DNA of 64,000 nt, from NCBI GenBank assembly GCA_039707465.1, contig CM077649.1:15972501-16036500 (forward strand), given 5' to 3'. Shown here one piece after another: positions 45,701 to 57,562 of this stretch. The first letter of the stretch is position 1; the number at the start of each line of letters is the position of its first letter. Made by a program: the position numbers and the translations under genes. This stretch comes from Rhabdophis nuchalis. Its lineage: Eukaryota; Chordata; Lepidosauria; Squamata; Natricidae. A model generated the notes under the pieces. That model was not told the DNA's origin, searched no databases, and saw only the letters and a program-made list of their open reading frames with translations.

Positions 45701-46585
45701 CATCTTTCATCATTCCAGAGATTCCTTAACAAACTGGAATATTCCTAGTTGAAGTATCACCAAATCTCTCCTTTTCTCTGTGGCTTTTTAACCGTCCTGC
45801 CTGATTAACATATATTGGAAACTCAATATTTCCTAACTATCTTGTAAACCTTTACAGTAGTTAGTTTAACAAAGATATTCCCAGTTGATGCTAATTTTCA
45901 TAGGAGCATTTCTACATACATGGAGATTAGACTATTAGCATGAAGAGGTTCTGATAGGTCATCTTTGATTAGGTTTGCCTAACAAGGTAATGTCGATTTT
46001 CTGCAGCTAAAATCAGCAACAAAGAGACATTCATCTGTGTCTGTTCTCATTTTCTCTTTCTGAAAAAATGGAAACCAATATTTTGATTGAAATGAGCATT
46101 CTTGCATACTCTGAATTTTTTATAAGGGAGAAGATGCATTTAAGGACATTCAACATGTATTTGAGAAACTAGCATTAACTTTATTCTAAGTTTTTATTAT
46201 TTAGAGAAGGGCTATAAGCCTTCTGTAGCTACTGTAGACCCGAGTTTATATATCCCCTCTTGCAAGTCATGGGTTTATAACAATAATCATCACTAACAGT
46301 CTGTTTCTAGATTACCCATTTAATGATCGCACCATGAACACCATTCACACTAAGAAAATCACCCTACGTCAATTGAACAAGGTAGTTTTACAGGTAACGT
46401 CCTGTGGCATTTCTTTTACTATTATTAAACAACATCTGCCTACCTCAGATATTTTGGGGTAGAATAGGTGGACAAAAATGCCAAATACAGTTTAAATATC
46501 TCACTGATTGTGTAGCCAACTGTAATAATGCTATGGAAAAAGAAATTTGCTGTTAAACCAATTGCAATTGGAGCCCATGGAGAAA
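42786..46585. other. 3.8 kb repeat-free AT-rich stretch
   Basis: No element or coding signal seen over the whole interval, the longest such gap in the window. Confidence 0.5.
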
Positions 46586-46594
46586 TATCTAAAG

Positions 46595-47087
46595 CAACCT
46601 TTTTGGCACCAGGGACCGGTTTCATATAAAAAAAATTCTGCTGGACCGGTAGGAGCCTCCAGCGGGTGAGTCAAGTCACGTGGGCCACGCGTGCATTCGG
46701 TGGTCACGTGGAACCCGAGATGGGAACCTGCATCTCGTGGGAACGCGACCCAGGGAGGGCGCCTTGTGTGCAACTGGGTGGGAAAGCTGCCAGGGGTCCA
46801 AGGCGAAGGATCCTCAGCTGGGGCAGAGAAGGACGGGCTGCGTCCCGGGCAGGAGGGCCTGGTAGCCCCTTCCCCCCACGCAGGGCTGGGTGGTGTCCCG
46901 AACCCCCCCAATGCAGGCCGTTGCCCCCATCCTGCCCCCGAGGAGTGCCCCAGCCAGCCGCCAGGATAGCAGAGCGTTTGCTACACTTTCCTAAGAGTTG
47001 CGCTACTCTCTCCGCCGCTCACTCCGGCCCGGTTACTATCAAGCCACGGACCGGCACCGGTCCACGGCCCGGGGGTTGGGGACCCCT
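46595..47087. mobile_element. GC-rich hAT element, about 490 bp
   Basis: 'caacctttttggcaccaggg' to 'ccgggggttggggacccc' with TSD TATCTAAA(G) (46586-46594, 47088-47096). The interior is CpG-rich, and the frames inside it (up to 142 aa) are composition artefacts. Confidence 0.9.
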
Positions 47088-47472
47088 TATCTAAAGGACA
47101 TCTTCACTATCTGGAAATTTTGAATTTTTCAGACCTGAACATCCTAATTTTACCCCTTGCTTAGAACACTCTATATTCTTAGTCACTTCCTTAATAATTC
47201 TTTGTCCTTGGTTAGGACTTCAGTTATTAAGTGTTTGCAAATCTTAGACTGTGAATCTAAGTGCAGGTTACTACTACTATTACTATAACAACAACTCCTA
47301 ATGATAATACTGATAAAAATTGGAACTGCTTTCTTTTATTTATTTTATTTTTTGAAATCTGCAAACGATGTCTTTATGGGCAGACCACTTTCCAGCAGGC
47401 ACGCCTTCATTTGAAGGTGCTTCTATTTGAAGGGGTGGTCAATCCAACCCTGATTTCTTTCTTAGAAAATGA

Positions 47473-47523
47473 CTGGGAGCTGAAGTCCTTCAGACTTAAA
47501 GTTGCAAAGTTTGCCCACCCCTG
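47473..47523. mobile_element. Half of a fold-back hAT element (GTGGGCAAAC tips)
   Basis: Right arm only: CTGGGAGCTGAAGTCCTTCA to TTTGCCCACCCCTG. Confidence 0.75.
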
Positions 47524-47845
47524 CTCTAGTCTAATCACATCAGCATCAGTACCTGGATAAAAGAGCTGGTAAATGGAAGATTTGCTGGCTGCACTTTCCC
47601 ACCATAGTGAAATGTTCTGTATTTCTTGCTAAATTATAGTAATTATTTCTAAATCTGCACCTGCATCTATATATAAAAAATAACACATGCTGACCTTAGG
47701 CAACCTGGCATTCTGCTTTGTTCTCTTATGTATTTTTTCCTCCTTTTTTTCTGGGTGGTGAGCATCCCTTAGTAACTGCTTTGGTTTACAATGACAGTGG
47801 TTTTTTGCGTGTATTGTAATTTGCTCTGTTTAGTTGGGAATAATA
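47524..47845. other. Unique stretch
   Basis: Nothing recognised. Confidence 0.35.
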
Positions 47846-48283
47846 ATAATAATATTTATTTTATATACCGCGTCCTCTCCCCAGGGGGACTCGGAGCGGT
47901 GCAGAGGGAAAAATTAAAACACTATAAAATATACATACAAGAATAAATACAATAAAGTAAAAACGAATTAAATTTAATTGTCCCTGCACTAAAATCCCCA
48001 TATTAAAACTAGCATTCCCTAACGCCCTAAAGGTAGAGACTAACCTAGGCCGGCCAAGCAGAAAAAGTATGTTTTTAATTTTTGACGGAAGGAGCGGAGG
48101 TCCGTGGTTGTTCTAATGTCGGGGGGAAAGGTCGTTCCAGAGGGCAGGGCCCGCCACAGAGAAGGCCCTTCCCCTGGGCGTCGCCCGCTGACAAAGTCTA
48201 GTGGACGGCACCCGGAGAAGTCCCTCTTTGTGGGAGCGAATCGGCCGTGAGGATGTATGGGGCAGGATCCGATCCCGCAGATG
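47846..48283 (-). mobile_element. L2 LINE 3' end with (AAT)n tail
   Basis: (AAT)n at 47838-47853, 'accgcgtcctctccccaggg', 3' UTR and C-terminal ORF2. Truncated near the YLRDRI codons. Confidence 0.9.
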
Positions 48284-48867
48284 CAAGAGATGAAAAAGTT
48301 AGACAGTGAGGAAACATTACAATGACATCTCATTATGCTTTTAAAATCTCTAGGTGTGGCGTCAGAAAAATAAGGCTGAGACCAAGCAGATTGTTTTAGT
48401 CTGCTTCCATAGATTATTTCTCATCTCCATCATGTCTGCACCACTAGTCCCAAGGGCCAAGAAGATCTAAGCAAGTCATGAATGGCATCATGGCTGAATA
48501 CCTGCATCTTTTCCAGCTAACCAGGGCTATTAACATTTAAATTGAGAAGGATGGGGAGAGGGGGTGGGGGAAAGGCAGTCTAGACAGAATAAACAAACTC
48601 AATTTCATAAAAGTATAACACAAAAGGCAGGAGATGAAGTAGAACCAGAGCCGTCTAAGAATTAAGCCATGTATTTCAGCCATGGATCAAAACAGTAATT
48701 ATTCTTTTAAAATATATTTGTTTTAGGGAGAGGGCACACTGAATCACTTAGTTGTAACCAAAATAAAGGTTGATGCTTTTATAGCAGCCCAGATACTAAG
48801 CGCTATCTAAATTTTAAATCGCTTTTGTAATGTGTTATCTAGGACCTAAGATTTAAAATTAATGGTT
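48284..48867. other. Unique stretch
   Basis: Nothing recognised; a G-rich run lies at 48552-48573. Confidence 0.4.
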
Positions 48868-48875
48868 CTATACTG

Positions 48876-49010
48876 CAGGGGTCTCCAACCTTTGCAACTT
48901 TAAGTCTGAAGGACTTCAGCTCCCAGACTTCTCCAGCCAGCAAAGCTGGCTGGAGAAGTCTGGAAGCTGAAGTCCTTCAGACTTAAAGTTGCAAAGGTTG
49001 GAGACCCCTG
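48876..49010. mobile_element. Fold-back hAT element (GGTCTCCAACC tips), 135 bp
   Basis: Palindrome; CTATACTG (48868-48875) and CTGTACTG (49011-49018) form a 7-of-8 duplication. Followed by a CT-rich tract at 49029-49062. Confidence 0.9.
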
Positions 49011-49385
49011 CTGTACTGTATACAGTATTCTCTCCCCCCCCTCTCTCTCCCCCTCCTTCTCTCATTAAAAATGTCTTTTAAATAAATGCCTATTTCATAT
49101 GGATGCAAGTCAGAAGGAACACTTAAAAAACAAAGACAGATGGAAAATTACCTGGTTAGCTCTTGGTTTAAATGCTTTATGTATTAATATTTTGATTGTA
49201 TATTTTGATATTTATTGTATATCCTGATTTCTTGTGAGACGCTCATACTTCTGCTTGATTTTTCATGTCAATTTTATTGTGAGGATAGGTATTTGTTTAC
49301 TACCTGATCAAAGTAAAAGCTGCTTGAGGTAGGGCATGTTAGGACATCCAAGAAATATTAGAACCTTTTTGGAATGGGCTATAGT

Positions 49386-49704
49386 TGATCAAAAGGTTCG
49401 GCGGTTTGAATCCCTAGCATCATGTAATGGAGTGAGCTCCCGTTACTTGTCCCAGCTTCTGCCAACCTAGCAGTTCAAAAGCATGTAAAAATGCAAGTAG
49501 AAAAATAGGGACCATCTTTGGTGGGAAGGTAATACTGTTCCGTGCACCTTTGGTGTTTAGTCATACCCGCCACATGACCACAGAGACGTCTTTGGACAGA
49601 GTGGCTCTTTGGCTGTGAAACGGAGATGAGCACCACCCCCTAGAGTCAGGAACGACTAGCGCATATGTGTGAGGAGAACCTTTACCTTTATTTTACCTTT
49701 ATAG
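49386..49704 (+). mobile_element. Sauria SINE
   Basis: B-box region 'cggtttgaatccctagcatc', body 'acttgtcccagcttctgcca', BovB-derived 3' part 'cgactagcgcatatgtgtga' and a tail of CCTTTA-type repeats. This tRNA-derived family is restricted to squamates, which supports the host call. The 5' A-box region is truncated. Confidence 0.92.
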
Positions 49705-50170
49705 TAGCAGAATTGTGAAAGCTCGACAGAATTTCTCCTTTCTTCCTCCTCATATCAAGGAGAGTCAAATGAGACAATCGACTTAGTTTTTCATGCTTTC
49801 CTATTTCCAGGATTAAGTTCACATTTTCCTAATGGTTGCTGCATATTTTCTTTCTCTGGGCTGCTCTACAGCATCTTATTCCGTTCTCCAGTTATTCTGA
49901 ATGGGCATTAAACTAATGATAGACCAGTTCCGTTTCAGTAGTAAAATGTTTCCAAATCTGTTTTGTTGTTTATTTACTGACATTTGTTTATAGCTGGTAG
50001 AATACTAGGAAACTTATTTTGAAAATGCCCAGATCCGACATCCAGATCTGGTGGGTGGAGGCTAGACCCAGGATAGAATCTGGGAGATTTCTATATTATG
50101 AGAAGGGAGATTTTTTTTTTCTGAAAAAAATCTGACTCAATTAAGATTGTGGGTGTTTATTTATTTAAGC

Positions 50171-50296
50171 CAGAGGCCTTCAAACTTGGCAACTTTAAGA
50201 CTTATGGACTTCAACACCCAGAATTTTCCAGCTGGCTGGAGAATTCTGGGAATTGAAGTCCACAATTGTTAAAGTTGCCAAGTTTGGGGACCCCTG
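50171..50296. mobile_element. Fold-back hAT element, 126 bp
   Basis: Imperfect palindrome with ends CAGAGGCCTTCAAACTTGG / CCAAGTTTGGGGACCCCTG; TSD ATTTAAGC (50163-50170, 50297-50304). Confidence 0.9.
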
Positions 50297-50304
50297 ATTT
50301 AAGC

Positions 50305-50800
50305 AATCCTGAGAGAAAACGTTTAGCTAAAACACTGCAGAGAGATGACTTGTTCAGTCAGAGCTTGAATTGCTCTTGCTGTCTCCTCTTCACAGCCCTC
50401 TTCTCCATCATAAAAGGTAGTCAAAATTGGTAGACCAGGATTTTCTTTTTTTTAATGGCTTATCTTAAATCTCAGTTTAAAGTTGAGTCTAATTGTAAAA
50501 GATAAAATAACCATTAATTTGGTGGAAGTGTTTTACCTCTAAATTTGGTAGTGGTCTACAAAATAAATTGGAGATCTAATGTTTGATCTGTAGGTCACTT
50601 GCTGCTCCTCTGCCTTACTTGAAGAACTATTTCATACAAAGAATTGTAACAATCATTCCATTTATTAAAGCAGAATAGTAGAACTTCATCTTTGTTCTTA
50701 ATCCTCTCTGTTCCTAGCCACAAGAAACAAAAATATTTCAGATTATTACAGTTAAAACATTATGGTGATAATGATGATAACACTGCTAATTAATACACCA
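50305..50800. other. Unique stretch
   Basis: Nothing recognised. Confidence 0.4.
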
Positions 50801-51351
50801 TCTATATAAATAAAAATTTAAAATAGTTTGTGCAAAATTGCTAATCTCAGAAAGTACTGCACCGATCGGCACCAAATTTTCACACAATGTTGCTAAGAAA
50901 GGGAGTAACAATTATATGTACATTTTGTGTGGCTGCCACATCTGTGTCATGTGCAAGCAACACAAACGTAAAAGGTATGCACTTCTCAGTTATTTTTCTC
51001 TCTTAATCTCCTACCATCCGGCTGCTTCTTATGATGCGTCATGCACATGCCCCTCACATTTCCAACGGTCGTTTCCTCAGCAACTGAATAAGCCTCCAAC
51101 GTTCCACACTGCATGGAGGCCTACTAGGCCCAAAACACACACACACAGAGAGAGGGAAAAATACAGTAGGTAGGTAGGTAGGTAGGTAGGTAGGTAGGTA
51201 GAGGGAGAGAGGGAGAATGGTAGGTAGGTAGGTTGGGGGTTATACGGTGGTTGTGTGTATGTGTTTGTGTATGCAGGTGTAGATCTACACACAGATTTGT
51301 TGGCCATTTAACCAGACTGGGCCACAGCAACGCGTGGATGGGAATGGCTAG
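50801..51351 (+). mobile_element. Non-autonomous Helitron, 551 bp
   Basis: Starts TCTATATAAATAAAAATTTA after an A, ends GGCTAG before a T (the A/T target of Helitrons). It has the internal 'gatcggcaccaaattttcac' near the 5' end and a short hairpin CCAC..GTGG (51312-51337) just before the 3' CTAG. No target duplication and no Rep/helicase. Confidence 0.82.
51164..51233. repeat. (GTAG)n microsatellite inside the Helitron
   Basis: About ten GTAG units, a GAGAG patch, then more GTAG. Confidence 0.9.
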
Positions 51352-51352
51352 T

Positions 51353-52880
51353 AATTAATAATGATAGAATATCCAGCTTTCCCCCTTCTTTTTTGTATCC
51401 AATACCCTTTTTTTCTTTTTACAATCCTGTAATCCCTTAATTCAGGATAGAATCAGGGTTACTGGCTGGAGCTGAGCATTTACTGGCTGGTTGCCTTTCG
51501 TGATGCCTACATGGAGTTTGCAGCAGATATTTTTCCTTTTTGCCCTAGGAGGGAAACATGTGCCAGTACCTAGGTTTGAACTCTCAACCTTCTGAATGGG
51601 AAGAGAGCAACTTCATCACTAGGCTACCATACCGCACTTTGATACGAAAACAATGGAATGCTAACAACTTAAAGTATATTATATAAATATAATTGTACTG
51701 AAATAACAATGTATCAAGAATTATATTTACACAATAAAAAGACTCTCCCCCACACACAATTGTTATCATTATTGACAACTGTAGAGCTAATGGTATCTTT
51801 TAATTACATCACTCTTCATTGTACCCTACTGTGTTAGCACATCAAAGGCCATTGATGGTCATTCTCCTATCTAAAGTAGCAGATATGAACTAGTGATGAG
51901 AAAAGTCCCAACGGGAGAGAGGGCGGTATACAAATTAAATTAATAATAAATAAATTAATAAAAATATCTCTAGTGCTTTTCTCTGCAGAGCTCCATTCTT
52001 CTTTGTCTGCTTTGTATTTTATTCCCATTGTCTATTCTGACTATGGATTCTGTGAATTGGAGATCAAAATGTCAGCAAGTCATCAGGTTGAAGAAGGCTG
52101 CCTAATGACCTTAATATTGTAATGCATATGGGCTATTCCAAACGCCTCCTTTTTTAGATTATTAATTCCTATTTCTCAGTTGCTGATTTTATTGTTGTTT
52201 GGAGGATGTGACATGTCAGTTACATAGAGATACAAGGTCTTTGGGGAGGGATAATTAACTTTCTATTTATAGTTTTGTGTAGGATTGATCTTCATACTGG
52301 GATGAATCATTTATTTGACAGTTTTATCTGCAGCTTTATTTGCGAATGTTCTATGAATAGACAAATATGCCCGAGAACGATAGCTGCTTTCTAAAGAGAG
52401 AGAGAGAGAGAGAGAGAGGAAAGAAATCTTTCCATTTATTCTTTCAGAACATCTACTTGTTACTGCAATATATTTATGGAATGGGAAGTTATAAAGACTT
52501 CTGTGAAAAGTTCCTCCTTTGGACATGGACATTAACATCAGATTTATATCAGCTATAGTTTGCAAAATGAATTTTTGCTATGAATGTACTTCGATTCTCT
52601 TTGCATATTGTAAGCTCAAGATTCTCAACCATATATTCCAACCATAGGATTGTTTCTGCAATGTAATATACTACACAAATTTCCTCAGAAATAAGCATCA
52701 TAGCACCACACCTACATTTTGAAATCCATTATCAACATAAAAGTAATCTCGAATAGCAGGTTTTTTTGCCTGGTGATAATCTGAACTCAGGTCCAATGTT
52801 GATGATAAGGATAATACATTGCATGAGATGGATTGCAAGATGATTACACTTTTGAAATATCTGAATATCACTTTTCCATG
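51353..52880. other. Mostly unique stretch
   Basis: Contains an L2 terminal scrap (51905-51960, 'gagggcggtatacaaattaa') and a (GA)n run at 52396-52418; nothing else recognised. Confidence 0.45.
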
Positions 52881-52888
52881 CTCTAAAT

Positions 52889-53023
52889 CAGAGGTTCCCA
52901 AACTTGGCAACTTTAAGACTTGTGGACTTCAACTCCCAGAATTCTCCAGCCAGCATAGCTGGCTGGAGAATTCTGGGAGTTGAAGTCCACAAATCTTAAA
53001 GTTGCCAAGTTTGGGAACCTCTG
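52889..53023. mobile_element. Fold-back hAT element, 135 bp
   Basis: CAGAGGTTCCCAAACTTGG tips; TSD CTCTAAAT (52881-52888, 53024-53031). Confidence 0.93.
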
Positions 53024-53314
53024 CTCTAAATCATGAGCAAAACCCAAACAAGCCAATTAAATAATAATAAAAAAATCAGAGGATCCAACAGTTTTGGAGT
53101 TGTAAGGAAAGACAAGGATGAGGAAAGAGAGAGCAGGGACATTCCTATGTTGCCAGTAATTAAAAGGAAGGGGAAAAAGGAAACAAAGGGAGAAACTACT
53201 TACCCAGTGCCATATAATTGCTGTTGTTTGGCAGTTTAATAATAAAATAAAATTAGAAGGCAAAGTGAGCTGTCATGCTGTGGTAATATAGCTGGAAGCT
53301 TGTATCTTATAAAT

Positions 53315-53622
53315 CAGGGGTCCCAACCCCCGGTCCGCGGACCGGTGCCGGTCCGTGGCTTGATAGGAACTGGGCTGCAGGGCCGGAGAGGAGGAGGAGG
53401 GAGCAGCCCCCTGGGCAGGGCGCACGCCGGATGCGGGAGAGCGCAGGCACGGCGGTTCGCGCTGTTGGAGGCCCTAGAGGGCCGAGTGAGCCAACTCCCC
53501 CCCCCGCGTGCGCATGCGCTGCCTGTTCCCCCTCCCCCCCCTCCTCCTCTACGCCAGCCGGTCCGCAGAATTTTCTTTAAAATGAAACCGGTCCCTGGTG
53601 CAAAAAAGGTTGGGGACCCCTG
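53315..53622. mobile_element. GC-rich hAT element, 308 bp
   Basis: Opposite orientation to 46595-47087, ends CAGGGGTCCCAACCCCCGG / AAAGGTTGGGGACCCCTG; perfect TSD TTATAAAT (53307-53314, 53623-53630). Confidence 0.93.
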
Positions 53623-53780
53623 TTATAAATGGTAGAATAAAAAATAATTTAAAACTTATATCTTAAAGCCATGTACAGTGGTTAGGGATGTATTTTACAG
53701 ATACAAGTAATATTGTGTGTACTTAGTTGGTATAGTCCACATACTCAACATTCAGTGGATAAATAACCCTTTCATTAAAG

Positions 53781-53920
53781 CAGGGGTCTCCAACCTTTGC
53801 AACTTTAAGTCTGAAGGACTTCAGCTCTCAGATTTCTCCAGCCAGCTTTGCTTTGCTGGCTGGAGAATTCTGGGAGCTGAAGTCCTTCAGACTTAAAGTT
53901 CCAAAGGTTGGAGACCCCTG
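53781..53920. mobile_element. Fold-back hAT element (GGTCTCCAACC tips), 140 bp
   Basis: TSD CATTAAAG (53773-53780, 53921-53928). Confidence 0.93.
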
Positions 53921-53929
53921 CATTAAAGG

Positions 53930-55024
53930 ACTTGCTTGATTGGCTGAAAGAAGAAATGCTAGCAACCTATCCAAATCTGCCTTTGGATTCTGTGTCATAG
54001 CCCCTTCCTCATGCTTAGAGGATGGGGAAGATCAAGGAAGATCTTGGAGAACAAAATCGATTAGCAGTGGTCCAAGATGACTAGGCTGGCAGGTTTGAAC
54101 TCCATTAACAAAATACTTGTTACCAGCTCTGATTGGAACTTTTAAGCGCATCCTCCAAGTCATCAACTCCAGGTGAGATGTCAGAGAGCTAATATATATC
54201 AGAAATGTGAGAATGGACAGTTCCTGTGCTCCTGGAATACACTGACATTCTGAGCTGAGTGAATGCAGCCCAGCATGATTAGAACAGAGATGTGAAATCT
54301 GGACCTAAAGCTTATCATCTGGATGTGAGTCAGAGCTGGGTTCATCTTTGATGTGCTTCACTAAACAGCTGCCTGAAATCCTGCTAACCTTGATATTGTT
54401 GACTTTGCTTTGACTTAATGCCATTTTGGATTTGGAAATTTTAGGTTGATTAGCTCAGTTCAAATATTGGGCTGTTTTGGGGCTAATCCTTTGCATAATT
54501 GCCTACTTATTGTAGTTTGTAAATTTGTTTAACCTCCCAGCTTAGTTTTCTGTTTATGAGAGGTTAGATAGGAAAAGGAACACAGTAATTGCACTTTCTA
54601 TGTGCAATGCTCTCTAGTTTCTGAGTAACTGGCTAAGGAAGAAAAAGGGCTAACCCTCCACTCCATATTAATAAAGACTGCCTTATAAATGGATAGATTA
54701 AAAGGCCTCTATTGTATTGTAAACTGATGCACTAGAATTAAATTACTGTTCATGCTTCTAAAAAGGAGTCTCTGTTCCTAGGGTTGGCCTGGGGCAAATC
54801 TAAGCACAGCACCTGAGCACAGGTGTCCTCCAGCTAAGTGAAATGGTCAAATGCCATATAAACCTATTAATCTTTCCTAGGAACTCAGCTGTTTGGTCTA
54901 ATTGGAATGTTTCTCCAGTGGGTCTCCTTTGTTCCTCATGGGAACAGATTTTTCTTATCCCTTTTTGAGGTTGAGAAACCAGAAGCGCTTAGCTTTGAGT
55001 GATCTTTCTTGTTAATAACTGTTA
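53930..55024. other. Unique stretch
   Basis: Nothing recognised. Confidence 0.4.
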
Positions 55025-55370
55025 TAGTTCAAATTTAGCATTTCTTTAAGAGCCCTTTAATTAGCTGAGATGAAGAGATACGCGTTGGCTTGTGAAGTAG
55101 ACCTTTTGTATCCCACAGTGATGAGTTCATAAAAGTTTCGATTTTGAGCATGGGCTTTTTTTCAGGCACAGTTAATTGAATGCTAAATACTGATTGCAAT
55201 TGAGTTACGGTTGTCTCTGGATATGAGCATTTAGAGGCAGATGACAACTGCAACTTCCAAGCAGTCTTCAAAAGTAGCCCCATATAAAGTACGTGACAGT
55301 AGTTGACTTTAGGGGTGGTAATAGAATGGGAAGTGGTGAGATTACAGTGCCTTGAACCAGCAGGACCCAA
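55025..55370 (-). mobile_element. Old L2 LINE remnant
   Basis: Minus-strand frame holds TTPKVNYCHVLYMGLLLKTA, a decayed form of the RLDYCNSLYMGLPL motif. The rest is unclear. Confidence 0.6.
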
Positions 55371-55582
55371 TAATTAGTCACTTCATTTAGGGGATGGCCC
55401 AAATAATCACAGAAAGTTATTCAACAAAATGCTGTAATTTAAGGATATGGTCTTAGGTCGCCACAGCAATGCATGATGTGCAAATTGAGGTCAGTGTGAC
55501 TTGGTATAGAGTTGAAATAATAGCTGGTTTCAGACACAAACATTTTAGCAAATGAAGGTAAATATGTGTGTCTTAGGATAAT

Positions 55583-55788
55583 GTTGCAGGATCCAATCTG
55601 AGTCGGTCACTCGGATCAAAAGTTTTTTCTTCCAAGCTTTTGGGCTGGAGCCCGTCAACAGGGAACTTCTCTCCAGAATATGCACACACATGAGAGAAGT
55701 TCCCTGTTGATGGGCTCCAGTACTAGTTCAAAAGCTTTGAAGAACAAACCTTTGGTCGCAATGACAAACTCAGATTGGATCCTGCAAC
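55583..55788. repeat. 206-bp fold-back element of unknown family
   Basis: Outer arms GTTGCAGGATCCAATCTGAG / its complement, and inner arms 55645-55672 and 55693-55720 that pair with one mismatch, leave a loop of about 20 nt. No 8-bp duplication seen. Confidence 0.8.
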
Positions 55789-56036
55789 AAACCCTTTAAT
55801 TTGGTTGTGTCCTGGTGATTTCATTCTTTCTCGCATGTTCCCGCTTTTTGGCAAATCATATCCTGTCATTTACACTTGAAACTTTTAATTATTTTCAACT
55901 TCCTTGTAAATTAGTATTCCATTTAGAAAAAAAAGAGTCACAGGAAGGACAGAAGGCTATCTAAGTGCACCCCTCTGTCACATAATTGCAAACTCTGATT
56001 TGTGGAATCATTGCATCCTGAGGGTTTGTCTTAGAG

Positions 56037-56143
56037 CAGTGTTTCTCAACCTTGTCAACGTGAAGATGTCTGGACTTCCACTCCCAGGATTTCTGGGAAT
56101 TGAAGTCCAGACATCTTCAAGTTGACAAGGTTGAGAAACACTG
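56037..56143. mobile_element. Fold-back hAT element (GTGTTTCTCAACC tips), 107 bp
   Basis: TSD TCTTAGAG (56029-56036, 56144-56151). The tips differ from the others but the core ACTCCCAGGATTTCT is related. Confidence 0.92.
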
Positions 56144-56249
56144 TCTTAGAGGAACAAACCTGTGCAATAATCTGGGAAAACAGTTACAATATTCTGTTCC
56201 CAAATAATTTGGTTCAAAGTAGCAGGTACCAAATATTTTCTGTTATCAT

Positions 56250-56692
56250 TTATTTTATTATGTATTTATTTTATTATATTTCTATACCACCGTCTCTCCT
56301 CAATGAGACTCAGGGCGGTGCACAGGAACAATAAAAACAGCAGTCATAAATACAATCAAACATGGTTAAAAATAAATTAAATCAATTTAAAAGCCCGTGC
56401 TAAGATTCACAGTTAAAACCCTGACTAAAATCAATAATAAAAGACTATGCCAGGCCGGCCATATGAAAAAAGTATGTTTTTAATGCCCAGCGAAAGAGGC
56501 GTAGGTCCGTGATTGTACGGAGGTTGGGGGGCAGGTCATTCCAGAGGGCGGGGCCTGCCACAGAGAAGGCTCTTCCCCTGGGAGTCGCCAGCCGGCATTG
56601 ACCGGTCGACGGCACCCTCAGGAGGCCCTCCCTGTGGGAGCGGACAGGTCGAAGGGAGGTATGTGGTAGGAGGCAGGCCTGCAAATAATCCA
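56250..56692 (-). mobile_element. L2 LINE 3' end
   Basis: 'ataccaccgtctctcctcaa' terminus, 3' UTR, and an 82-codon open C-terminal block (56445-56693, FRWALKTYFF as in 17229-17842). Confidence 0.9.
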
Positions 56693-56694
56693 CA

Positions 56695-57340
56695 TGTATA
56701 CATAGTATCTATGATATGTATGAATAATAATGTAAAGTGAATACCCAAATCTAGGCGGATGACTTGCAAAGTGTTGTGAATCTAGATTGTTGGCAACTGG
56801 CATGCTAATGAAACTATTTAAATAGGAATGATCTGCCCATTTGTTAGACTTTAAGGAACAGGTGGTGTTTTCAGTGTAATAGGTAACAATGATATCAAAA
56901 TATCACACCTTCTCTTAATTTTGGGATAATTCTTTTCTACTGAGAACATTTTTTTTTCTACAAATGTAAATGTTGCCTTTAATGTAAAAGTGTACGGGAA
57001 AATCTGGTCATATGTGTGCCTCATTCAGTTTCACCCTATACTGTTAAGTCATTTTTTAAAGTGTGCAATGAATTTCAGTGAAGCCAGTCAAACCTGTTTC
57101 TCCAAGTGCTGCCTTTTAAATTCAACTTGCAGGTTCTGAAATTTAAATGAACGTAAAAGGCATTTCAATGGGTTTGTTTCTTTTCTTATTGAGGGGGCTG
57201 TGTGAGAGCTGCTTCATACAGTGATTTGTGGAAATAGCAAAGAAGGTCCGTCTAATTAGAATCTTCTTCATTTTTTCACTTCGTATCTTTGCGTTGTACT
57301 CCTATTAAAACCAAGAGATACCATTTTAGGTTTGCATTCG
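56695..57340. other. Unique stretch
   Basis: Nothing recognised. Confidence 0.4.
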
Positions 57341-57348
57341 TGTTAGAC

Positions 57349-57444
57349 CAGGGGTGGGCAAACTTTGCAACTTTAAGTCTGAAGGACTTCAGCTCCCAGA
57401 ATTAAGTCCTTCAGACTTAAAGTTGCAAAGTTTGCCCACCCCCG
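57349..57444. mobile_element. Fold-back hAT element (GTGGGCAAAC tips), 96 bp
   Basis: TSD TGTTAGAC (57341-57348, 57445-57452). Confidence 0.92.
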
Positions 57445-57562
57445 TGTTAGACTATTTTTTAATGATAATTCTTATAAGTCGACCCACCTCCCATCTTTAT
57501 AATACAACAGAAAGGTAACTGTTATGTACTGTAGTGTGGTTTTATAACATCAGCACATAAAG

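Noticed and set aside
46531..47094. Overlapping frames of up to 142 codons
   Set aside because: They lie inside a GC-rich hAT element on both strands; a composition effect.
48552..48573. G-rich run as a possible G-quadruplex
   Set aside because: Short, single, and not tied to any promoter or element boundary.
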